From an uncultured Burkholderiales bacterium (GTDB lineage: Bacteria > Pseudomonadota > Gammaproteobacteria > Burkholderiales > Burkholderiaceae_C), in NCBI GenBank assembly GCA_903828695.1, contig CAIKNE010000134.1, forward strand, positions 1 to 40,112: DNA of 40,112 nt, read 5' to 3'. Shown piece by piece: positions 16,553-25,216 of this stretch. Below the pieces are notes generated by a model, which worked only from the letters and a program-made list of their open reading frames with translations, was not told the origin of the DNA and did not search any database. The stretch's first letter is position 1. Every line of letters starts with the position of its first letter. Position numbers and translations under genes: made by a program.

Positions 16553-17763
16553 CGGTGCAGCACTAATTTGTAAAGTCCTTTTAAAAATAAACGCTTCGGC
16601 AATGCGAGCACTACCGCAGCGTAATCCATCATGCTACCCTGATCTGTCAGGAAACGAATGAGTCTATCCGTTTTAACATTCGAAAATAACGCGACGAATA
16701 GACTGGGCCCTAACTTTGGATTGTTTTTAATTACATTTAAGAACAAGGAGTCCATTTTTCTAACTATGAAGGAGTCCTCTAACTGAGGTGCTGGGTGAGC
16801 GTTGTTGACGATGGTGAATGCGCATTCGATAGCCCATTTTTGAATTCGCTGAAACGCATACCCCGTAGCGGATCTCGCAGCACCAGCGCTAACGCCCGCA
16901 TACACATAGGTCAGGGTATTCGTTGAATTGAATTTTGACCGACTAAGTGCGTCTTGATTCATTCCCATAGGTATTGATCCAGATTCAGTTCTCTTTATTT
17001 GATAGGTCTGACCTTGAGTTATATTTTGGATTTTTTCCTCTAGATGCGTTAAAAGTTCTTGCGCTGAATAAGGCAGAGCTCCAAAAGTTGTAAATTCAAT
17101 TAGAGCGATATGTTTTGTGATAGGTAGCACATACGTAAATCCAACATACTCCGAGTTCGGATCACAAAAGTCCATTAATGTGGCTCGATGAGGATCAAAC
17201 AGCGGCACTTCACATTCAACTTCATAACCCAAAAAGGATTGCCAAAGCGTTGCAATTTCCAAAGCATTTATAGTGCTATTTTCCATCGGCTCACCAATGG
17301 CGTAAGCTACACTTGTTAAACTAGGTCGCGTATCTACGACTAATTTGCTCGCAATAATGCCCTGATTTGTTGTCAAAAGCCACAAACCGTTTTTATATTC
17401 AGCTTCTTTTATAAGACGGATGCCTAGTCTGAGCTCTATTCGAGGGTTTGATGCGATCTTATGTTGAGTGTATTCGTAGAAAATGTCTCCTGCTAGTAAT
17501 TGGTAGGGTCTACCAGTACAAATCAGCACAGTCTCCCTATCTTCACTCACAACGAGCAGCTCTTTCCAATGATGCATACATAGAGTTGAGAACGGATTAT
17601 GAGTATCCTCCCAAAAACACCAAGTTCGATCGTTTGTGTACTTTAGTCGAGGCTCTATTAGTAGTGTTTTGGGTATATTTCCCTCCAATATCGCCAGTTG
17701 ATAGCCTAAGCTAAGTCCTGAGCAACCCCCGCCAATAATCACTAGGTCATACTGACTACGCAT
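16549..17763 (-). CDS. crtY: Lycopene beta-cyclase (CrtY type)
   Basis: CrtY closes both ends of lycopene to give beta-carotene. The 404-residue flavoprotein starts with a dinucleotide-binding motif (LVIIGGGCSGLSLG, residues 8-21), then the family's RTWCFWEDTHNPF stretch near residue 47, a DFCDPNSEYVGFTYVLP segment and a C-terminal GAARSATGYAFQRIQ motif. The substrate comes from CrtB and CrtI upstream and the product goes to Blh downstream. It overlaps crtB by 8 bp and blh by 4 bp. Confidence 0.93.
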   Translation of the reverse strand: MRSQYDLVIIGGGCSGLSLGYQLAILEGNIPKTLLIEPRLKYTNDRTWCFWEDTHNPFSTLCMHHWKELLVVSEDRETVLICTGRPYQLLAGDIFYEYTQHKIASNPRIELRLGIRLIKEAEYKNGLWLLTTNQGIIASKLVVDTRPSLTSVAYAIGEPMENSTINALEIATLWQSFLGYEVECEVPLFDPHRATLMDFCDPNSEYVGFTYVLPITKHIALIEFTTFGALPYSAQELLTHLEEKIQNITQGQTYQIKRTESGSIPMGMNQDALSRSKFNSTNTLTYVYAGVSAGAARSATGYAFQRIQKWAIECAFTIVNNAHPAPQLEDSFIVRKMDSLFLNVIKNNPKLGPSLFVALFSNVKTDRLIRFLTDQGSMMDYAAVVLALPKRLFLKGLYKLVLHR

Positions 17764-18718
17764 CGTTGGAGCTCTCTACTAGACTTAAAGTAGACTGTAC
17801 ATTAACCGGAGACACGAAGGGATGGTTGATATTGGGTGAGCTTTGGGGAGTGATCCAAAACCTAATACAAAAAACGGCCGAGACCAACGCAGCGATAGTC
17901 ATGATGTACTTTTCGGGTTTTGAGACAACAATTCGCTTATGCCAGTATTCAAAACTTTGTCGTGCCAATTTAACTCCGATCTGTCGGTATATACGCGCGG
18001 CAATCAAAACTGCAAATCTAGATCTGATTGGTAAGTAAGCTAGACCTAACTCACCGCGTCGATAGTGCTCACTGGCAAGCGCTAATACATACTCAACTGC
18101 CCGTTTGATAATGATTTGATCATTTTCATTAGGTCTAATGAGTTCGGACGGTTTAAGTGGACCGATTAAGTTTGCAGGGATGTATATTCTGTTCATTAGC
18201 GCGTCGGCTTTGATATCTCTGCAAATATTGGTCAACTGCATCGCTATCCCTAAATTCAAAGCATAATTCTTTGAATCCGGATTGTGAGAGTCCAGTACAT
18301 CACACATCATCAATCCAACCGTTCCTGCAACACGGTAGCAGTAACGCAGCAACTCGTCTTGATTCAACAATCTGACTAAGTCATTGTCGGAATCGACCCC
18401 ACGAATCAACTCAGATAGATCGTCTTTATTGATGTTGCATTCTTTTATTAACGACAATCCGTCCTGAATGACCAAATCCCTTGGTGCCGATGATGACAAA
18501 CTTTGTCTTACCGCGAGTATTCCTATCCTAGAAATTTTTGGTGAATCACACTCATCCACCATATCATCTAAGTGCCTACAAAGTCGGTACAAGCGTGCAA
18601 CGCGCTGTGTATAGTGTTTCCCTAAGAAGAAGCTTGCCCAGTAAAAACTAGCACCTTTCGTCTCTAATATAGCAATCGGAGATTTTGAGGGTGCAGTTAC
18701 TAAGGAGGTTAAGTCCAT
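17756..18718 (-). CDS. crtB: Phytoene synthase CrtB
   Basis: CrtB condenses two geranylgeranyl diphosphates into phytoene. The 320-residue product has the two aspartate-rich metal sites: DDMVDE (D51-D55) and NICRDIKAD (D168 and D172), plus the YCYRVAGTVGLMMCDVL block. An unusual C-terminal hydrophobic stretch (about residues 271-289) followed by a 30-residue polar tail extends past the normal end of CrtB and could anchor it to the membrane. Its ATG shares one base with the crtI stop, and it overlaps crtY by 8 bp. Confidence 0.93.
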   Translation of the reverse strand: MDLTSLVTAPSKSPIAILETKGASFYWASFFLGKHYTQRVARLYRLCRHLDDMVDECDSPKISRIGILAVRQSLSSSAPRDLVIQDGLSLIKECNINKDDLSELIRGVDSDNDLVRLLNQDELLRYCYRVAGTVGLMMCDVLDSHNPDSKNYALNLGIAMQLTNICRDIKADALMNRIYIPANLIGPLKPSELIRPNENDQIIIKRAVEYVLALASEHYRRGELGLAYLPIRSRFAVLIAARIYRQIGVKLARQSFEYWHKRIVVSKPEKYIMTIAALVSAVFCIRFWITPQSSPNINHPFVSPVNVQSTLSLVESSNDA

Positions 18719-20196
18719 TAAATCTTCTCATTAAGGCTGGGCAACAAAGAGGCTACCAATTTTGCGGAGCTCAGTACTCCAGGCAATCCGGCGCCGGGGT
18801 GAGTTCCAGCACCAACTAGGTACAAGTTTTTGAGTGAATTTGATCTGTTGTGAAAACGAAACCAAGCAGATTGCGTAAAGGTAGGAGAAACTGAGAAGCC
18901 TGCTCCGTGCTCGCTCAAGTAATCGAGCTCAAAATCTTTCGGGGTTTTATAGAAATCATCTGTAATGGTCGACAAGAGATCGGGCAGAATCGTTTTATCA
19001 AGTGCAGCAATAATACGGCTGCGCAGTTTGGGGCCCTCTACGTCCCAATCCTGGCCGCCAAGTAAATTAGGGACGGGGCATAGAGCATAAAAACTATCGC
19101 ATCCACTTGGCGCAAAGCTCTGATCGGTCGCAGTCGGTCTGTGTAGATAAAGTGAAAAGTCCTCACTCAATACTTTCTTCGTGAAAATATCATCCAGTAA
19201 TTCTCGGTAGTGTTTACCCAGCCAAATGGTGTGATGAGCTACCCCAGGATAAGGTTTAAGAGTGCCAAAATAAAGCACAAAGAGTCCCATAGAAACTTTG
19301 GGTTTATTTACCTTAAAGCGGTCTAACAGAGACTGATAATGCGACTTTACCAACTTACGGTATAAATGAAGGGGATCCGCATTTGAGATGACTAAATCGA
19401 ATGCAATGCTTTCACCGTTTTCTAGTACAGCTGCAATAGCCCGACCCGAATGTACGGTTAATGACTCAATAGTTTCGTTGCGTCTAATTTTTATTCCACT
19501 TCGAATCATCAGTTTTTCTAATGCCGATACAAGTTTGTGCATTCCGCCCATGACAAAGTGGACTCCGTGCTCACGTTCAAGGAAATGAATTAAACTGTAA
19601 ATGCTTGTCGTTTGAAAGGGGTTACCGCCCAAGAGGAGAGGTTGAATAGAGAAAACCTGTAACAGTTTTTCGTTCTTCAAATATCTATTTGCCAATTCCC
19701 ACACTGTCAAATAACTCTTTAATCCTAATAGTCTCGGTATTTGCTTGACCATGTCAAAGACCTTGTCAAAGGACTGCGTAGCTAACTTTGTAAATGCTAG
19801 ATCGAAAATTCTCTTCGAGTGCTTAAGTAGTTGAATGTAACCCAAGCAATCTGAGGGCTCTATACGTTTAATCTCTTCAAGAGTTTGTGCAAGTGTTCCC
19901 CCGTAATCAAAATGCTCGCCATCAGCAAACTCAAATCGGTACCAAGGAGTAAGTGGCACGAGTTGTACATAATCCGATAGTTTCTCATCAAATAACTGAA
20001 ATAGTTCTTCGAATATAAAAGGAGCGGTAATAACTGTTGGTCCGCTGTCATGGCGAAATCCGCCGCGCTCGAAAACCTGCGCTCTGCCGCCGAGCTGAGT
20101 ACATCGATCAACGATAGTTACTTCGTATCCCTTTGCACGCAGCCGTAGCGCGGTGGCTATACCTCCAAGACCCGCACCGATCACTAATGCGTGCAT
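18718..20196 (-). CDS. crtI: Phytoene desaturase CrtI
   Basis: CrtI takes phytoene to lycopene through successive desaturations using FAD. The 492-residue product opens with an FAD-binding motif (VIGAGLGGIATALRL), then RAQVFERGGFRHDSGPTVIT, and ends with the bacterial-type signature LVGAGTHPGAGLPGVLSSAKLVA near residue 465. The length is normal. It lies 111 bp downstream of the rhodopsin gene and just before crtB. An AAAAGG ribosome-binding site precedes the ATG by about 7 bases. Confidence 0.95.
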   Translation of the reverse strand: MHALVIGAGLGGIATALRLRAKGYEVTIVDRCTQLGGRAQVFERGGFRHDSGPTVITAPFIFEELFQLFDEKLSDYVQLVPLTPWYRFEFADGEHFDYGGTLAQTLEEIKRIEPSDCLGYIQLLKHSKRIFDLAFTKLATQSFDKVFDMVKQIPRLLGLKSYLTVWELANRYLKNEKLLQVFSIQPLLLGGNPFQTTSIYSLIHFLEREHGVHFVMGGMHKLVSALEKLMIRSGIKIRRNETIESLTVHSGRAIAAVLENGESIAFDLVISNADPLHLYRKLVKSHYQSLLDRFKVNKPKVSMGLFVLYFGTLKPYPGVAHHTIWLGKHYRELLDDIFTKKVLSEDFSLYLHRPTATDQSFAPSGCDSFYALCPVPNLLGGQDWDVEGPKLRSRIIAALDKTILPDLLSTITDDFYKTPKDFELDYLSEHGAGFSVSPTFTQSAWFRFHNRSNSLKNLYLVGAGTHPGAGLPGVLSSAKLVASLLPSLNEKI

Positions 20197-20307
20197 ACAG
20201 AGAGACCTTTTGTGAATTATTTTTGATTGATCTTTGAGAATCAGAAATTAATTTTGCATTTGCAAATACAACTCCTTGCAATGACAGGGAATGGTCTTTA
20301 ATGACAG

Positions 20308-21108
20308 CTAAGTTTTGTGCAAACTCTCAGACTCCTTGACCGCAACGCCCCATATGATGAGTCCAAAAGCAATCTTATTCAGTACATCAGCTAAGTTATA
20401 GATGATATTGAGACTATTCGCACTGTTTGCCACGTCTTGCCCGGTCAAGTAACCAAAATAATAGCCCAATGGATAGATGGCCCACCCGAAGGTAACAATG
20501 AGTCTCATGACCTTGAATGCGGATTGAACAGAGTGCGGTGCATTTTGAGCGTTAATCTTACTGGCTTCCCCCAAAAAGATTTCATAAAGTATATATGCCC
20601 AACCCACCATTCCGAGTACGAAGGCAGACATCGCTTGCATGTACTTAGCCTCACCCAGGTATCCTCCGATTAGCATAATCAAAGTTCCGATAATTAGACG
20701 CCAAAAAACGCCCACCGGGACTTTGGCGATAGCTGATAAGATTAAATAAAATTCAATCATTAAAAGCGGTACTGTAATGAACCAATCGATGTATCTAAAT
20801 ACCGTGGGTGTAGAACCTGTTGTAACCCATACATCGCGCATATAAAAATAGTGCACGGCAGCGACCAGAGTAACAAGGCCTGAAACTGTTAATGATGTTC
20901 TCCATTTAGCTACAACGCGGTCTCTTTCCAGAAAGAAGAAAGCAGTGGAGGCGACCAAGGCCATGGAGATGATCCAAAATGATATACCTACAAAGTCATC
21001 TTGCTTTAGAAGCGATGAGGACGCGTACGCACTGGGACTGGTGATTGCAAGTATCCCTATAAGGGATAGAAATGTTGCCGTTTTTTGCCATGATTTTTTT
21101 ATATTCAC
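20308..21108 (-). CDS. Proteorhodopsin, green-tuned light-driven proton pump
   Basis: This seven-helix retinal protein pumps protons out of the cell in light. The 266-residue product has a signal-like leader (residues 1-29) and H86 in helix B (the PR H75 position). In helix C, YIDWFITVPLLMIEF carries D108, T112 and E119, the DTE set of proton pumps (PR D97, T101, E108). Helix G NLADVLNKIAFG has D241 and K245, which binds retinal. L116, at the colour-tuning position (PR 105), indicates green absorption. The start is GTG at 21106-21108 with AGGGA upstream. It heads the operon with crtIBY and blh. Confidence 0.96.
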   Translation of the reverse strand: MNIKKSWQKTATFLSLIGILAITSPSAYASSSLLKQDDFVGISFWIISMALVASTAFFFLERDRVVAKWRTSLTVSGLVTLVAAVHYFYMRDVWVTTGSTPTVFRYIDWFITVPLLMIEFYLILSAIAKVPVGVFWRLIIGTLIMLIGGYLGEAKYMQAMSAFVLGMVGWAYILYEIFLGEASKINAQNAPHSVQSAFKVMRLIVTFGWAIYPLGYYFGYLTGQDVANSANSLNIIYNLADVLNKIAFGLIIWGVAVKESESLHKT

Positions 21109-21486
21109 AATAATCCCTATTTAAAATTTCGTGTTTTGAGTTACAAAACACTCCAGCTCGGATTATTGAATATTCAGTTGATGATGTTTTGTTCGCTAGC
21201 ATACTTAAGGTGCTAGGAATTCACTTCAAGAACATTTAATTTAATTGTTAGCCACTTTTTATAGTTTTTTAAGAAGTCCTTAGATGCCTTTGTTAGCTAC
21301 AGAACAGTTGAAATAATTTCTAAATGCTAACTTCTAGATGCAAGAGTCATGCAGACCGCAGATGATGCGAGAGGTATGACAGTTTTCTATTTTTAAGATA
21401 ATGAGATTGATCCCCAAATCATCATTACACCATTTCTAAATTAGCTTTGAATTGAATGCTAATCAACCACAAAATAAGCACATCTG
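21109..21486. promoter_or_regulatory. Divergent intergenic region upstream of rhodopsin
   Basis: The 378 bp between the rhodopsin gene and the DUF3330 gene must carry promoters for both. A perfect 8-bp inverted repeat, GTGTTTTG (21131-21138) and CAAAACAC (21144-21151) with a 5-base spacer, lies 22 bp before the rhodopsin start, either as an operator or as a leader hairpin. A weak TTGAAG-17-AAGTAT pair can be read on the minus strand near 21200-21230. No coding frame is convincing. Confidence 0.45.
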
Positions 21487-21672
21487 ATGACCCATCAAAA
21501 CGTCCCCATTGAAGTTAGTATGGTGCCCTGTCGCATTTGTTTGACAGAGGTACCTATATCAGAAGTCATAGTCTCAGAGGCTACGGACTACGTTGCGCAT
21601 TTTTGTGGTCTGGAGTGTTATCAGAAATGGAAAAACAATCCAAATAGTCCCGTGGCACAAGAAAGCCTCTGA
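21487..21672 (+). CDS. DUF3330 small zinc-finger-like protein
   Basis: The 61-residue product has a CRIC pair (residues 15-18) and a second pair in HFCGLECYQKW, separated by the conserved SEATDYVAH stretch. This matches DUF3330, a small protein with a probable four-cysteine zinc site, known near mercury-resistance transposons and in many Burkholderiales genomes. Its biochemical role is not known. It lies between the rhodopsin and cupin genes, transcribed away from rhodopsin and toward the cupin gene. Confidence 0.75.
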   Translation: MTHQNVPIEVSMVPCRICLTEVPISEVIVSEATDYVAHFCGLECYQKWKNNPNSPVAQESL

Positions 21673-21700
21673 AGGGGTCAGTTGAACTCTAAACTGGCGT

Positions 21701-22354
21701 TCAGTTAAACAGATGCCCTGTCTTAACAAATATAGTACAACCCTCTTTGCTAAAAGGTTGATGCATACTCAGATGAGGACTTCTGATCCACGAACCCGCA
21801 GGGTAGCGACCATGCTCGTCTTCAAAAACTCCGTCAACGACAAAGATTTCTTCACCCCCATAGTGCCGGTGAGCATTGAAATAGGTTTCCGGGGCCCATT
21901 TGACAAGTGTTGATCCTGTGCCTTGGCGCATGAGGGGCATTACCTTTAGTCCAGGCACCAATCCTTGATGCCAAGCAGCTGAGTTCGTATCCAAGACTTC
22001 TCGGGTGACTTGATCAGGGCCTAAGTGCATTAATTTTACAAAAAGGGTACACCCAGATTTACTAAAGGGTGCATGTGATGAACCTGGAGGATTCATCAAA
22101 TAAGTACCAGCAGGGTAATTGCCCGTTTCATCACTGAACACACCGTCCAAAACGAATATCTCCTCTCCTAGGTCATGCGTATGCGAATGAAACTGAGAGT
22201 TCGGCATATAACGAACGATGGAGGTTGCCTTCGCTATCTCACCGCCTAAGCGCTCAAGCATTCGCCTCTCAACTCCTGGTTCCGGGCTCGCAATCCATGG
22301 TAAGTCATGATGGCTAATCGAGACCCTTTTACTGTAATCTGCATTAATAATCAT
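21701..22354 (-). CDS. Double-cupin ChrR-type protein
   Basis: The 217-residue protein contains two ChrR-type cupin domains. The first (about residues 40-110) shows FHSHTHDLGEEIFVLDG and YPAGTYLMNPPGSSH. The second (about 145-215) shows FNAHRHYGGEEIFVVDG and YPAGSWIRSPHLSMH. The His/Glu pattern would bind a metal. ChrR is the zinc anti-sigma factor of the singlet-oxygen response in Rhodobacter, but the N-terminal anti-sigma domain is absent here, so this is a stand-alone cupin, perhaps an enzyme or peroxide-responsive protein. It is divergent from the MpaB gene. Confidence 0.82.
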   Translation of the reverse strand: MIINADYSKRVSISHHDLPWIASPEPGVERRMLERLGGEIAKATSIVRYMPNSQFHSHTHDLGEEIFVLDGVFSDETGNYPAGTYLMNPPGSSHAPFSKSGCTLFVKLMHLGPDQVTREVLDTNSAAWHQGLVPGLKVMPLMRQGTGSTLVKWAPETYFNAHRHYGGEEIFVVDGVFEDEHGRYPAGSWIRSPHLSMHQPFSKEGCTIFVKTGHLFN

Positions 22355-22390
22355 GAGTTGGGGTGTTTATATATAGCTTGAAACAAAAAG

Positions 22391-22435
22391 TGCGGAATAA
22401 TTTAAAATTAGCTGAGCTATTTTAGATTATTCGCA
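22391..22435. promoter_or_regulatory. Large palindrome in divergent cupin/MpaB gap
   Basis: GAATAATTTAAAATTAGCT at 22395-22413 is followed after one or two bases by AGCTATTTTAGATTATTC, its near-perfect reverse complement, and the flanks TGCG/CGCA continue the symmetry. The whole element spans about 45 bp, differing by one mismatch and two single-base bulges. It lies midway between the two divergent start codons, as expected for a shared operator. Confidence 0.55.
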
Positions 22436-22494
22436 ACTCTATCTAATCTTGATGTTAAATACACCCATCATCGCAGGTTCTAATCTTTTGCATC

Positions 22495-23373
22495 ATGATT
22501 GACTCTATTCGTAATTCTCTCAGGACAATTATCTTAGAGATGGTCGGTGGCGGCTCTGGCTCACCTGTTGCTTTTCTAACACCCAAAGGCGATCCTGGCT
22601 TATTTGGTCCAAAATCTATCGCATGGCGCGTTCATGCAGATTTCATTTCCATGATGATAGGGGGTATAGGATCCTTGTGCCTGCAAGCCTTGCACCCACA
22701 GGCATTGGCTGGGGTTTGGGATCACTCCACCTTCAGGCAAGACTTAAAGGGCAGGTTGGGTCGAACCGCCTTCTTTATAGCCGCAACGACTTATGGCCCA
22801 AAAGAGATGGCTTTAAAAATCATCGAAAAAGTCAACAAAATTCACAGCACTGTTAAAGGTACCGATGAAATGGGGAGCCCGTACTGCGCTTCAGATCCCC
22901 AATTATTAAAATGGGTTCATTTGACAGAGACCTATAGCTTTTTAAAAGCATATCAAAAGTACTGTAGTCCTTCCCTAACCCCAGCAGAGGTGGATCAGTA
23001 CTTTAAGGAGATGAGAGTCTTGGGCGAAATGATGGGTGCAACGGATATTCCCGCAACCCTTTATGATACAGAGCAAGCGATCTTGAGTTTCAACGATGAA
23101 CTTAGATACGGCGAAAGAGCTAAAACTATCATTGACCTACTGGCTCATTTCCCCTCATCCCTGCAAGTCAAGCCCTTCACATTGCTCATTACGCGCGCAG
23201 GATTTGCAAACCTACCCGAATGGGCCCTAGATCTCATACAAAAACCAATACCCAGTCCATTAGAAAAAATTCTTCTCTCAACGAGCGTTAATTTAGTGGC
23301 CATTCCTATCCGTGAGGCGTTGAAAAACGGGGTAGCAGCTCACTCCTACAAAAGAGTCTATGGATTGAATTGA
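22495..23373 (+). CDS. MpaB/DUF2236-family oxygenase
   Basis: The 292-residue product belongs to the DUF2236/MpaB family, heme-b proteins related to rubber oxygenase Lcp and fungal MpaB'. Seen in the sequence are SIAWRVHADFISMM, LQALHPQALAGVWDHSTF with the conserved histidines, GRTAFFIAATTYG, and a WVHLTETYSF block. The reaction is unknown; related enzymes cleave isoprenoid double bonds, which is suggestive beside a carotenoid cluster. It is divergent from the cupin gene and 119 bp upstream of the photolyase gene, same strand. Confidence 0.82.
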   Translation: MIDSIRNSLRTIILEMVGGGSGSPVAFLTPKGDPGLFGPKSIAWRVHADFISMMIGGIGSLCLQALHPQALAGVWDHSTFRQDLKGRLGRTAFFIAATTYGPKEMALKIIEKVNKIHSTVKGTDEMGSPYCASDPQLLKWVHLTETYSFLKAYQKYCSPSLTPAEVDQYFKEMRVLGEMMGATDIPATLYDTEQAILSFNDELRYGERAKTIIDLLAHFPSSLQVKPFTLLITRAGFANLPEWALDLIQKPIPSPLEKILLSTSVNLVAIPIREALKNGVAAHSYKRVYGLN

Positions 23374-23492
23374 ACAATAATGAAAACCCTGATCATTCAA
23401 AATTCAAGAAAATCCTGCCAACCTTGTTGCACCGCAAAATCTAACGCCTGTGTTCGTATTCGTTTCTAATTATTGATGCGCTGTAACTTACG

Positions 23493-25058
23493 ATGTTTTA
23501 TTCAGTTGTCTGGTTTAAGCGTGATTTAAGAGTTCATGACAATGAGGCTCTTTTTAAAGCCTTGGATCAGGGGCCTGTACTTTGTCTTTATATTCTTGAG
23601 CCCTCATACTGGAGGGGCTTAGATACTTCAAAAAGACAATTTGAATTCCTGAGAGAGTCTCTCTTAGATTTGGCTAGAGATTTGAAATCTATACATTTAA
23701 ATCTTACTGTCATGACAGGTGAGGCCATTGAGGTATTTTCAAAAATCTATGAGTCTTTGCCATTTCGCGGTGTCTACTCCAATCAAGAGACTGGGAACTT
23801 TCTTACGTATAGGCGGGATGTCCAACTACAAAAATGGCTACAGGCTCAGTCCGTAATATGGGATGAGTCTCTTCAGCACGGCGTTCTGCGAGGCTTGCAA
23901 TCTCGAAAAAGCTGGAGTGCACATTGGGATCTTGTGATGATGGCACCCCAGTTCATCACCAAAAATCAAATCGTTGACTACGAATTACAAACTAATTTAC
24001 ATTTACGCTTTCCCAGTGAGCGCTGGCCTAAAAATGATGAGTGGTTAACAAACAATGAGCCATGTCCTGAAAGACAATTAGGCGGAAGAGCTCAGGCTCT
24101 TGAGATCCTCTCTTCTTTTTTAAAGAAGCGCAGCGGCACCTATGTGGGCGGAATTTCCTCACCCCTAAAAGCAACCTCCGCATGTTCAAGGCTCTCCCCC
24201 TATCTGAGCCTTGGTTGCCTGAGCATGCGTGAGGTTGTACAAGCTACAAATGCAATGATTCAAAGCGGTGCAACCCGTCCTTACCAAAGTAGGGGATTGC
24301 ATAACTTTCTAAGTAGACTTCATTGGCATTGCCACTTCATCCAAAAATTAGAGAGTGAGCCTGAGATTGAATGGCGCAACATGAACGAGGGCTTTACCGG
24401 TCTTCGAGAAGAGGAGTGGTCATCGCAGTGGTTTGAACGCTTGATTGCAGCTAAAACAGGTTGGCCCTTGGTTGATGCTTGCGTCACGATGCTCAGGCAA
24501 ACGGGGTGGCTCAACTTTAGAATGCGCGCTATGTTGATGTCGGTCGCGGCCTATCCACTTTGGCTTCACTGGAAGCCAGTTGGGGACTGGTTAGCCACGC
24601 AATTTGTAGACTATGAGCCCGGTATACACTGGAGTCAAGTGCAAATGCAGTCGGGTACGACAGGTATTAACACTACTAGGGTGTACAACCCTATCAAACA
24701 AGCAATGGATCATGATCCACAGGGTGAGTTCGTACGCCACTGGTTGCCAGTCATGCAACGTGTCCCCGATGCTTGGATTTTCGAGCCCTGGAAAATGCCT
24801 GCTGATGTTCAGGAAAGTTGCGGGGTCATTGTTGGTAAAGACTGGCCCTTACCTATAGTTGATTTAGCACAGGCTACGCAAGAGGCTAAAAAACGAATGC
24901 ATGAACGCAGAGGAGTCCAATCCGTTAAAGAGATAAATGCCAAAGTACTTGATCGACACGGATCTAAAGCAAATATGAGATCAGGGAGTAGAAAAAAACG
25001 TGATGCGTTAAAGATGAACTTAAAGCAAGACGATCATCAACTTACTTTTAATTTTTAG
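23493..25058 (+). CDS. Photolyase/cryptochrome-family flavoprotein
   Basis: This 521-residue cryptochrome/photolyase family member either repairs UV pyrimidine dimers with light or senses blue light. The N-terminal antenna domain opens SVVWFKRDLRVHDNEAL. The FAD domain contains RLSPYLSLGCLSMREV, NFLSRLHWHCHF, TGWPLVDACVTMLRQTGW and the FVDYEPGIHWSQVQMQSGTTG region. Unlike classical class I photolyases (GxQWxAGxGxDA.PYFR), this last region reads MQSGTTGINTTRVYNP, typical of a distinct cryptochrome-like subgroup seen in many aquatic bacteria. The lysine- and arginine-rich tail (residues 465-510) may touch DNA. Confidence 0.9.
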   Translation: MFYSVVWFKRDLRVHDNEALFKALDQGPVLCLYILEPSYWRGLDTSKRQFEFLRESLLDLARDLKSIHLNLTVMTGEAIEVFSKIYESLPFRGVYSNQETGNFLTYRRDVQLQKWLQAQSVIWDESLQHGVLRGLQSRKSWSAHWDLVMMAPQFITKNQIVDYELQTNLHLRFPSERWPKNDEWLTNNEPCPERQLGGRAQALEILSSFLKKRSGTYVGGISSPLKATSACSRLSPYLSLGCLSMREVVQATNAMIQSGATRPYQSRGLHNFLSRLHWHCHFIQKLESEPEIEWRNMNEGFTGLREEEWSSQWFERLIAAKTGWPLVDACVTMLRQTGWLNFRMRAMLMSVAAYPLWLHWKPVGDWLATQFVDYEPGIHWSQVQMQSGTTGINTTRVYNPIKQAMDHDPQGEFVRHWLPVMQRVPDAWIFEPWKMPADVQESCGVIVGKDWPLPIVDLAQATQEAKKRMHERRGVQSVKEINAKVLDRHGSKANMRSGSRKKRDALKMNLKQDDHQLTFNF

Positions 25059-25216
25059 GGTATCCGGATTTTGATGTTGGTAAAGGCCTAAAGACGACTA
25101 GATTCGATCAACGCCATAAGTGTTGGTATGTGCGCTCCGAACTTGATTTCAGCACCATCGGTTCGATGTTGGTGCTCTTCTTCAAAGACAGCTTTACCAA
25201 CGTGACCTGGCGGCAC

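Noticed and set aside
21405-21440. TGATCC upstream of the DUF3330 gene as a ChrR/sigma-E-type promoter element
   Set aside because: No matching -10 element occurs at the expected distance, and no ECF sigma gene is in the window.
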